Shown: piece after piece, positions 13,348 through 19,114 of the stretch | How positions within the stretch are numbered: position 1 is the stretch's first letter | Layout: every line of letters starts with the position of its first letter | From: JBEKHI01 sp050012355 | GTDB taxonomy: Bacteria > Actinomycetota > Actinomycetes > Streptosporangiales > Streptosporangiaceae | Direction: 5' to 3' | NCBI GenBank assembly: GCA_050012355.1 | Contig: JBEKHI010000127.1 | Location: 1-19,114, forward strand | DNA length: 19,114 nt | Notes under the pieces: model-generated | The model's input: the letters and a program-made list of their open reading frames with translations, nothing else | Database searches by the model: none | Told to the model about the DNA's origin: nothing | Made by a program: the position numbers and the translations under genes

Positions 13348-14949
13348 TTAGCGACGAGGAGGGCCCCAATGCCAGCGGTTACGATCGAAAACATCCAGAC
13401 GCTGCCGAAGATCCCGGCACCGGTTACCCCGGCTGAGCGGGCGGTGGTTTCGGTTACCAGTGCCCCGTCTGGCTTCGAGGGTGAGGGCTTTCCCGTCCGC
13501 CGGGCCTTCGCTGGCGTCGATCTGCGGCAGCTCGACCCATTTATCCACATGGACCAGATGGGTGAGGTCGACTACGCGCCGGGCGAGCCCAAGGGCACCC
13601 CGTGGCACCCGCACCGCGGTTTCGAGACCGTCACGTACATCATCGACGGCGTGTTCCGTCACCAGGACTCCAACGGCGGCGGCGGGCTCATCACCAACGG
13701 CGACACGCAGTGGATGACCGCGGGCGGCGGGATCCTGCACATCGAGGAGCCCCCCGAGGAACTGGTCATGTCCGGCGGCCTGTTCCACGGCTTCCAGCTC
13801 TGGGTGAACCTGCCGGCCAGGCTGAAGATGACCCAGCCGCGTTACCAGGACATCCGGGCCGGCAACGTCGCGCTGCTCTCCTCCGCCGACGGCGGAGCGC
13901 TGCTGCGGGTGATCGCCGGCGAGATCGACGGACACGAGGGTCCGGGCGTCACGCACACCCCGATCACCCTGATCCACGCCACCGTTTCCCCGGGCGCCCA
14001 GGTGCGGCTCCCGTGGCGCAAGGATTTCAACGCGCTCGGCTACGTGCTGGCCGGCTCCGGGACCGTGGGCCCGGATAAGCGGCCGGTCCGGATGGGACAG
14101 CTCGCGGTCTTCGGACCGGGCGAGGCGATCTCCTTCGGTGCGTCCGCGAAGGCCGACGGGCCGTCCGAGGGACTGGACATCCTGCTGCTCGGCGGCCAGC
14201 CGATCAAGGAACCGGTCGCCGCCTACGGGCCGTTCGTGATGAACACCCGCGCCGAGCTGGTGCAGGCCTTCGAGGACTTCCAGGCCGGGCGGCTCGGCAC
14301 GATCCCCGCCGAGGCGGCCGTTCCCGAGGGCAACCACCCCGGCCACGACGTGCTCTAAGCTGAGCGGCAGTCCCTGCTCGAGCAGCGCGAACGCGTCGTC
14401 GATCTCGTCGAACACCTTCGACCCGTCGCCGCCCTTAGTCCACTTCTCGTATGGCATCCCGACCGCCGTGATGATCCCGATGACCACTCCCGCCAGCGTT
14501 CGCACCCGCAGATCGTCCGGCGGCAACCCGGCGCGGCGGCCCAGCGCGTCGGCGATTCCGGTGACCGCGCGGGTCAGCTCGTCTATGGTCCTGGCCCGCA
14601 CCTCGGGTACCTCCATGGCGATGGCCGCCTGCTGGCGCATGTCGTCCCAGTCGGCCTCGGTGAGCGACGAGACGGCCTCCCGTACCGCGGCCCGCACCGC
14701 GGCGAACGGCGCTAGATCCGCGGGCTGACGCTCGAATGCCTCGAACATCCGGACCTCGAAGTCGTCCCGCAACAGGACGTCCTCCTTGGTCGGGTAGTAC
14801 CTGAAGAACGTCGAGGGGGAAACCTCGGCCGCCTCGGCGATCTGCTCGACCGTGGTGGCCACGTAGCCCTGTTCATTGAACAACCGGAGCGCGTGCTCCC
14901 GGATGGAAGCACGCGTCCTGGCCTTCTTGAGTTCACGCAGCCCTGCCAT
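13348..14949 (-). CDS. TetR-family regulator whose frame lacks its normal stop
   Basis: The N-terminal 196 residues are a complete TetR-type repressor. A helix-turn-helix domain covers 13-59 (TRASIREHALRLFNEQGYVATTVEQIAEAAEVSPSTFFRYYPTKED in two parts), followed by a helical ligand domain ending LLEQGLPL, where proteins of this type usually stop. Here no stop follows. The frame crosses the pirin stop (read as Leu TTA) and runs codon-on-codon antisense through all of pirin to a TAA at 13348, giving 533 residues. The real product may end near 14360 through a one-base slip (a TAG lies at once in the next frame), or the stop may be lost. The ATG at 14949 lies 5 nt after the MFS stop, so both are on one transcript. 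The likely target is the palindrome before the MFS gene, with an efflux substrate as inducer. Confidence 0.7.
   Translation of the reverse strand: MAGLRELKKARTRASIREHALRLFNEQGYVATTVEQIAEAAEVSPSTFFRYYPTKEDVLLRDDFEVRMFEAFERQPADLAPFAAVRAAVREAVSSLTEADWDDMRQQAAIAMEVPEVRARTIDELTRAVTGIADALGRRAGLPPDDLRVRTLAGVVIGIITAVGMPYEKWTKGGDGSKVFDEIDDAFALLEQGLPLSLEHVVAGVVALGNGRLGGDRAEPPGLEVLEGLHQLGAGVHHERPVGGDRFLDRLAAEQQDVQSLGRPVGLRGRTEGDRLARSEDRELSHPDRPLIRAHGPGAGQHVAERVEILAPREPHLGARGNGGVDQGDRGVRDARTLVSVDLAGDHPQQRSAVGGGEQRDVAGPDVLVTRLGHLQPGRQVHPELEAVEQAAGHDQFLGGLLDVQDPAARGHPLRVAVGDEPAAAVGVLVTEHAVDDVRDGLETAVRVPRGALGLARRVVDLTHLVHVDKWVELPQIDASEGPADGKALTLEARRGTGNRNHRPLSRGNRCRDLRQRLDVFDRNRWHWGPPRR
13369..14358 (+). 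CDS. Pirin family protein
   Basis: Double cupin protein of 329 residues. Pirins bind one metal ion in the N-terminal cupin; roles described in the family include quercetin oxidation and redox-linked regulation of other proteins. Metal ligands are visible: H80 and H82 in TPWHPHRGFETVTY, then H124 and E126 in GGGILHIEEP, with the same spacing (within one residue) as H56, H58, H101 and E103 of human pirin. The C-terminal cupin (about 190-290) keeps NALGYVLAGSGTV and LAVFGPGEAI. The start at 13369 is set by GAGGAGGG 5 nt upstream; an in-frame GTG at 13327 would run through the promoter -10 box. It converges on the tetR-type gene, whose open frame covers this gene entirely on the other strand. The specific substrate is unknown. 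Confidence 0.93.
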   Translation: MPAVTIENIQTLPKIPAPVTPAERAVVSVTSAPSGFEGEGFPVRRAFAGVDLRQLDPFIHMDQMGEVDYAPGEPKGTPWHPHRGFETVTYIIDGVFRHQDSNGGGGLITNGDTQWMTAGGGILHIEEPPEELVMSGGLFHGFQLWVNLPARLKMTQPRYQDIRAGNVALLSSADGGALLRVIAGEIDGHEGPGVTHTPITLIHATVSPGAQVRLPWRKDFNALGYVLAGSGTVGPDKRPVRMGQLAVFGPGEAISFGASAKADGPSEGLDILLLGGQPIKEPVAAYGPFVMNTRAELVQAFEDFQAGRLGTIPAEAAVPEGNHPGHDVL

Positions 14950-14954
14950 GCGTC

Positions 14955-16490
14955 TTATCTTGCCCGACGCGGCAGGAATATGAGCGCGAGCACCGCGCTT
15001 GCCAGCGCTATCCCGCCGCACGTGGCGAGCAGGATGTCCATGCCGTGCGTGAACGCCGTCCGCACGTTTTCCAATATTTGATCAGAACGAAGGTGGGTGG
15101 CGACCTCCACGCCAGCCGCCACCCCTCGGCGGGCGACCGCGTCGACGGCGGCGGGCAGCTGGAGCCTGCTGGTGTACCCGTTGGACAAGATGGTGCCGAG
15201 CAGCGCGACCCCGATGGTGGCGCCGACCTGCCGCAGTGCGGAGATCAGTGCGGAACCCGACCCGGAACGCTCGGCGGACAGCGCACCAACCGCCGCGTTC
15301 ATCGCCGACGGCATCGCCAGCCCCAGGCCGGCTCCGGCGATCGCCATCCACATCGAGGAGAACCCGGCCCCGGATCCGGCCGCGCTGGTCGCGCCCAGCC
15401 AGAGCCCGGCTGTCAGCAGCGCGAAACCGGCCGTGGTGGCGACCTTCTGGTCAATCTTCAGCCTGACCCCGCCGATCATGGCCACCAGCATGCCCCCGAT
15501 CAGCGGCAGCAGCCGGACCCCGCTGCCGAGCGCGTCCACTCCCTTGACGTCCTGGAAGTACTGCGGCATCGCGAACAGCAGCCCGAACATCACGAACGAC
15601 ACCAGCGTCGCCAGGATCGTGCCCCAGCGGAAACCCTCGGAACGGAACAGGTCAAGCTGCACCAGCGGCCGCGTGGCACCTCCCCGCCGGTCCACGAAAC
15701 GCTCCCACCAGACGAACCCGGCGAGCACCAGGGCCCCCGCGACGATCGTGGCGAGCGCGGTGGCGTCCGACCAGCCGTTCTCGTCGGCCTTGATCAGCCC
15801 GTAGGTGAGGGCCACCAGCCCCGCGCAGGAGATCAGCACCCCCACGACGTCGATGCGGGCCCGCTGCTCGCTGCGTGACTCGGGCAGCAGGAACGTAACG
15901 GCGATCAGCGCCAGCGCCACCACCGGAACGTTGATCAAGAAGACCGATCCCCACCAGAAGTGGTCGAGCAGATAGCCCCCGACGATCGGCCCGATCGGGA
16001 AGGACAGCATGGTCGCCGAGGCGACCGCGGTGATCGCCTTCTTCCTGTCCTCCGGGCCGAACAGCACCGGGATGACCGACAGGGACAGCGGGAAGACCGC
16101 CGACGCGCCAACGCCAAGCAACGCCCGGGTCGCGATCAGTTCGCCGGCCGAGGTCGCGTAGGCACACGCCGCCGAGCTGAGCCCGAACAGCACCAGCGCC
16201 CCGATCAGCAGCTTCTTGCGCCCGAAAGTGTCGCCCAGGATCCCGGCGGGCAAGATCCCCGCCGCGAGCACCAGGCTGTAGGAGTCGGTGATCCACTGCA
16301 GCGACGAGGTAGACGCATGCAGGTCCACCGAGATCGTCGGCAGCGCCAGGCTCAGCACGGTCAGGTCAAGCCCGACCACCAGCACGCTCACCGAGATCGC
16401 GATTATCGCCCACCAGCGCCCCGACCCACTGCGACCGGCCGCGCCGTTCGCGTCGCTGACCCGTCCCGTCGTGGCTTGCGCCCCGTCCAT
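14955..16490 (-). CDS. MFS efflux transporter, DHA2 (EmrB/QacA) type
   Basis: Proton-driven drug or metabolite exporter of 511 residues with about 14 hydrophobic segments, the DHA2 size. Family landmarks are LDLTVLSLALPTISVDL in helix 1 (motif D1 type), LQWITDSYSLVLAAGILPAG in helix 2, GDTFGRKKLLIGALVLFGLSS (motif A) between helices 2 and 3, and TRALLGVGASAVFPLSLSVI with FPIGPIVGGYLLDHFWWGSVFLINVP (motif C region). The start at 16490 (ATG) is preferred over the in-frame GTG at 16499 because AAAGG lies 11 nt from the ATG but only 2 nt from the GTG. It is the first gene of a two-gene operon with the TetR regulator. A 10-4-10 palindrome lies about 21-44 nt upstream, so it is probably repressed until a toxic substrate appears. 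Substrate unknown. Confidence 0.94.
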   Translation of the reverse strand: MDGAQATTGRVSDANGAAGRSGSGRWWAIIAISVSVLVVGLDLTVLSLALPTISVDLHASTSSLQWITDSYSLVLAAGILPAGILGDTFGRKKLLIGALVLFGLSSAACAYATSAGELIATRALLGVGASAVFPLSLSVIPVLFGPEDRKKAITAVASATMLSFPIGPIVGGYLLDHFWWGSVFLINVPVVALALIAVTFLLPESRSEQRARIDVVGVLISCAGLVALTYGLIKADENGWSDATALATIVAGALVLAGFVWWERFVDRRGGATRPLVQLDLFRSEGFRWGTILATLVSFVMFGLLFAMPQYFQDVKGVDALGSGVRLLPLIGGMLVAMIGGVRLKIDQKVATTAGFALLTAGLWLGATSAAGSGAGFSSMWMAIAGAGLGLAMPSAMNAAVGALSAERSGSGSALISALRQVGATIGVALLGTILSNGYTSRLQLPAAVDAVARRGVAAGVEVATHLRSDQILENVRTAFTHGMDILLATCGGIALASAVLALIFLPRRAR

Positions 16491-16510
16491 GAGAGTCACA
16501 ACCTTTCACA

Positions 16511-16534
16511 AGTAACTTTCTTCTGAAAGTTACT
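16511..16534. promoter_or_regulatory. Probable TetR operator before the MFS-tetR operon
   Basis: AGTAACTTTC (16511-16520) and GAAAGTTACT (16525-16534) form a perfect 10-bp inverted repeat with a 4-nt spacer. On the minus strand a TTGAGA box (16534-16539) lies just upstream. With a 17-nt gap the -10 region would fall inside the palindrome, a standard arrangement for self-repression by the linked TetR. Confidence 0.8.
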
Positions 16535-16595
16535 CTCAAAACATAGAGACAGTCACATCCACCTGTCAACCCCCGCCCGAGAGGTCCTCCCCGCG

Positions 16596-16647
16596 CCATG
16601 GATGGCCCATCGATAGCGTGATAGGCCCATCGATGGCCCATCCATGG
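16596..16647. repeat. Dispersed palindromic repeat, locus 2
   Basis: A 19-bp inverted repeat with one mismatch (16596-16614 against 16629-16647) has a 14-nt spacer. GGCCCATCGAT recurs within it at 16604-16614 and 16624-16634. GATGGCCCATCGATAGCG (16601-16618) matches locus 1 at 17 of 18 bases. The element lies about 106 nt upstream of the MFS start. Its function is unknown. Confidence 0.75.
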
Positions 16648-16675
16648 TGTCGCCATACCCGACACAACGGGCATT

Positions 16676-16806
16676 TCGGGCGGCGGGGCGGCCGGGCGGA
16701 TGGGCGGCGGGCGAGCGGGGGAGCGGGGCGGCGAGGGGAGCGGGCCTAGGCCCGAAAACGCGAACGCGGCGGCCAAGACCACCGAGGGCCTGACCGCCGC
16801 GTTCGC
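16676..16806. other. G-rich stretch followed by palindrome and hairpin
   Basis: In the roughly 400-nt gap between the MFS and sedolisin genes, 16676-16745 is a G-rich, low-complexity run of GGCGGG/GAGCGG units. It ends in the 12-bp palindrome GGGCCTAGGCCC (16742-16753). A 13-bp perfect stem follows (16760-16772 with 16794-16806; 21-nt loop). No credible gene is present. The stem may be a second terminator behind the main one at 16821-16874. Confidence 0.55.
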
Positions 16807-16820
16807 AGCGGAGCGTGTTG

Positions 16821-16874
16821 ATGGTGGGTGCTGCATTACCAAGCAAAGAGCCTGGGTAATGCAGCACCCACCAT
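16821..16874 (-). terminator. Terminator hairpin after the sedolisin gene
   Basis: A perfect 20-bp stem (16821-16840 with 16855-16874) with a 14-nt loop starts 14 nt beyond the sedolisin stop on the minus strand. There is no U-tract. It isolates sedolisin transcription from the MFS-tetR operon downstream. Confidence 0.85.
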
Positions 16875-16888
16875 GATCCTTTGGCGAG

Positions 16889-18481
16889 CTAGGAGTCCAG
16901 CTGGGTGAGCAGGGCGGTGCCGTCGGGGGAGCCTAGGCCGCTGCACGCGTCCCAGCCGGGACCGGCCGAGTACGCGCCGTTGGAACCGCTGGTGATGTCG
17001 TGGAACCCGGTCACGTCCGTGCCTGGTGTTATCCCCGCGTAGACCGCCGTCTGCAGCAGGCCGAACCGCTGGCTGGTTCCCTGCGCGAGCCGGGCGATCA
17101 ATGCCGCCCACAGCGGAGCGACCGCGCTCGTTCCGCCGAAGACCTGGGACTGGCCGTCGACGAGCACCTGGTAGCCCGTTTCTGGGTCGGCGTTCCCGGC
17201 GACGTCAGGCACCCCGCGCCAGGTGGCCGTTGTCGTCGCGTCCGACGCGGTCGCGGCGGCCGGAGCCGTCGAGGACGACGCGGCGCGGGCCGGGACCCCG
17301 GCGGTCGCCTGCCACGCCGGCTGGCTGAACACGTCGCTCACTCCGCCGCCGGTCGCCCCGGATCCGCCCGCGCCCGAGAGCGCGTCGTTCCACACGGTCT
17401 CCGAGGAGATCGTTCCGTCGGTGACCACCAGCGACGTCCCGCCGCAGGCCAGTGCGTGCGGGCTGGAGGCGGGGAAGTCCACGTGCGGCAGCCCGTCGGT
17501 CACGCCGTCACCGGAACCGTTGTCGCCGGCCGCCACCGTCACGGTCGCCCCGATCGTCACGGCGTCGGCTATCGCGTCATCCATCGCGGTCCGCGACTGC
17601 GCCGTCCACGAGTCCTCTGACTGTCCCCAGGAGATCGAGATCGCCACCGGTGCCGGGCTGGCGTTCGTCGCGTCGGAGATCGCGTCGATGAACCCCTGGT
17701 CGGTGTTCGGCGCGAAGTACACGACCTGCGCCGCGCCGGGCGCCACCGAGCCGGTCACCTCGATGTCCAGCATGACCTCGCCGTCGGCGGCTCCCCCGGG
17801 GGAGTTGACCGCGCCGTCCACGCTTACCGCCGTCACCGACGGCTCGGTGATGCCGAGCCCGGAGAAGTAGGTCGACAGGTCAGTGGTGGAGAACCCGCCG
17901 CCCAGCTCGATGATCGCGATCGTCTGCCCGGTCCCGTCCGTACCGGGCGGGAAGTTGTACGCGGACGCGACCTGCACGGGCGTAAATGACCCAGCCGGAG
18001 CCGCCGCCGTCGCGGCGCGGAAATGCGCCCGCGCCGCTGGCCGGTCGTCCAGGCCGAGCACCGCGGTCACCACCCCGTCCAGCTCGGCCGGCACCAGCAG
18101 CTCCCCGGTGCGGTACCGGTGGGTGACCGTACCGCCGCCCGGGTGCGGGCTGGACACCAGAGACAACGATGTACCGAACGCGCGTGACAAGTCGGCGGCG
18201 GAACCGGCCACCTTCACCCGGCGGGACTCGGGGTGCACCGATGTCACCGTGAGCCCGTACTCGCTGAGCACCCGGCGGACGAGCTCGATATCCGCGGGGT
18301 CGGCGCCGTAACGTTCGCCGAGCTGATCTGAAGTCAGGCCCGTGGCGTTATCCGGCAGCTCCGCGCGGCGACGCAGGATGAGCGTCACCTCGATGCGCTG
18401 AGCAGGGTCGATATCTCCGGCTGGCTGGGCTCCTGGGATCTCGGCTCGGTCGCTTCCTGGCAGCGGTACGTAACCTGGCAT
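16889..18481 (-). CDS. Sedolisin (S53) serine-carboxyl protease, kumamolisin-like
   Basis: Acid-active endopeptidase made as a proenzyme. The start at 18481 is chosen because AGGGGGA lies 7 nt upstream; the in-frame ATG at 18508 has AAGG touching it and would add nine residues. Product 530 residues: prodomain about 1-160 (pro-kumamolisin fold, with SVHPESRRVKVAGSAADLSRAFGT), mature domain from about SFTPVQVASAYNFP (165). Catalytic residues are E235 and D239 (GEVMLDIEV), D320 as oxyanion Asp (AAGDNGSG) and S452 (FGGTSAVAP). The C-terminal calcium site is FHDITSGSNG followed by GPGWDACSGLGSP. Compared with kumamolisin there is an extra Ala/Ser/Thr-rich stretch of about 18 residues near 400-420. 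No signal peptide is seen at either start, as reported for kumamolisin itself, so the export route is unclear. The family is certain; extracellular location is inferred. Confidence 0.95.
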   Translation of the reverse strand: MPGYVPLPGSDRAEIPGAQPAGDIDPAQRIEVTLILRRRAELPDNATGLTSDQLGERYGADPADIELVRRVLSEYGLTVTSVHPESRRVKVAGSAADLSRAFGTSLSLVSSPHPGGGTVTHRYRTGELLVPAELDGVVTAVLGLDDRPAARAHFRAATAAAPAGSFTPVQVASAYNFPPGTDGTGQTIAIIELGGGFSTTDLSTYFSGLGITEPSVTAVSVDGAVNSPGGAADGEVMLDIEVTGSVAPGAAQVVYFAPNTDQGFIDAISDATNASPAPVAISISWGQSEDSWTAQSRTAMDDAIADAVTIGATVTVAAGDNGSGDGVTDGLPHVDFPASSPHALACGGTSLVVTDGTISSETVWNDALSGAGGSGATGGGVSDVFSQPAWQATAGVPARAASSSTAPAAATASDATTTATWRGVPDVAGNADPETGYQVLVDGQSQVFGGTSAVAPLWAALIARLAQGTSQRFGLLQTAVYAGITPGTDVTGFHDITSGSNGAYSAGPGWDACSGLGSPDGTALLTQLDS

Positions 18482-18604
18482 CGGTCGGTCCCCCTCGTAT
18501 CGGTCCATCCTTGAAGGGATTGTCTCGCATGGCGGGGAGCCAGCCGCGGCGTTCTGGTCAAAAATTTCACGCGGCGCAGTGCGCTGAGCGTCGGCAGTGA
18601 CGTG

Positions 18605-19114
18605 TTACTGAACGCGCTCAGAAGACGGGATGTGGACGACGGTCAGCGTGTACGGCGCGACCGTCACCGAGCGCGCGTTCCCCCGCGCGCTGGTGATCGA
18701 AGTGCCGTTGTTTGCCAGGGTGTAGACGGTGGGCGTGCCGTTGGCGGTGAATCCGTTGAGGGTGAGACCGACGGTGTAGGAGTTGGACGGGTCCTCGTTG
18801 TCGATGAGGATGTTGAGGCTGCCGTTTCGCTCGCGTACCGCGTGCACGCGCAGCAGCGGCTCGCTGGAGCTGGAGGTGACCATCGTGTCGCCGGGCGAGG
18901 CTAGCTTGGTAAGCATCTCGATGCCGTAGTACGGGGCGAATGGGGTGTCGACGGCTGGTTCGGTGGTGCCGCCGTAGTCGGTGTTGTTGGAGAAGATGCC
19001 CTGGTCGCCGTAGTCGGTGGCGCCGTCGACGGTGGTGACGGTGCCTTCGCCGTTGTGCTCGTTCCACCAGTCGATGTTGGACGCGCCGTTTTCCAGCCAG
19101 GTCATGTACATGTC
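18605..19114 (-). CDS. C-terminal part of a secreted glycoside hydrolase (5' partial)
   Basis: The frame is open to the right edge, so only the last 169 residues are visible. The segment ENGASNIDWWNEHNGEG, then PFAPYYGIEMLTKLASPGDTMV, then LLRVHAVRERNGSLNILIDNEDPSNSYTVGLTLNGF, then TVYTLANNGTSITSARGNARSVTVAPYTLTVVHIP resembles the end of a clan GH-A TIM barrel with a trailing beta-sandwich. Actinobacterial proteins of this look are often labelled alpha-L-arabinofuranosidase-like or cellulose-binding protein. No catalytic residue can be assigned from this part. No CBM is attached at this end. The next gene on the same strand, the sedolisin, begins 123 nt downstream. A plant-polysaccharide role fits the nearby cellulases but is inferred. 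Confidence 0.7.
   Translation of the reverse strand, partial: DMYMTWLENGASNIDWWNEHNGEGTVTTVDGATDYGDQGIFSNNTDYGGTTEPAVDTPFAPYYGIEMLTKLASPGDTMVTSSSSEPLLRVHAVRERNGSLNILIDNEDPSNSYTVGLTLNGFTANGTPTVYTLANNGTSITSARGNARSVTVAPYTLTVVHIPSSERVQ

Noticed and set aside
14468..14728. Plus-strand frame of 86 codons within the TetR region
   Set aside because: It lies antisense to the well-supported TetR helix-turn-helix and ligand-domain coding sequence and has no ribosome-binding site or recognisable product.

Overview
The window is high-GC DNA with dense, strongly GC3-biased coding and GC-rich hairpin terminators, typical of an actinobacterium. Three neighbouring cellulases (GH48, GH6, GH5), each with a family 2 cellulose-binding module (CBM2), and a kumamolisin-type sedolisin (a protease family that usually works at low pH) suggest a cellulolytic, possibly acid-tolerant soil lineage. 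A Catenulispora/Actinospica/Acidothermus-like host is a guess from gene content, not shown by the sequence.

Left region (1-7914), cellulose degradation. A GH48 reducing-end cellulase (5' end outside the window) is followed by an unrecognised membrane protein. A divergent pair comes next: a GH6 non-reducing-end cellobiohydrolase (minus) and a GH5 endoglucanase (plus). Between them lies a CebR/CelR-like operator candidate (6306-6319), which suggests joint control by cellobiose. The set combines end-attack from both chain ends with internal cutting. A partial secreted glycoside hydrolase at the right edge and the sedolisin may belong to the same secretome.

Middle region (7915-13310). An acyl-CoA synthetase of the medium-chain/acetyl type (minus) has a palindrome just upstream of its start. 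Then comes a plus-strand redox cluster: a small membrane-anchored Ser/Thr-rich protein, an ApbE-type FAD:protein FMN transferase that probably starts at CTG, a ferric-reductase-like heme membrane protein, a NuoF-like NADH/FMN/Fe-S protein and a three-cysteine ferredoxin. The last three overlap by ATGA junctions. I read this as a membrane electron-transfer system moving electrons from NADH or ferredoxin across the membrane to an extracytoplasmic flavin or metal acceptor. It contains no recognisable FMN-binding-domain substrate for ApbE.

Right region (13307-19114). A pirin gene (plus) converges on a DHA2-type drug-efflux MFS gene and a TetR regulator gene (minus; MFS first). A perfect 10-4-10 inverted repeat in front of the MFS gene is the likely TetR operator. 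The TetR frame lacks a stop at its expected end and runs antisense through the whole pirin gene. Upstream are a sedolisin gene with a 20-bp terminator stem and the partial glycoside hydrolase. A dispersed palindromic repeat occurs in two intergenic regions (9735-9780 and 16596-16647). I found no rRNA, tRNA, CRISPR array or transposase.
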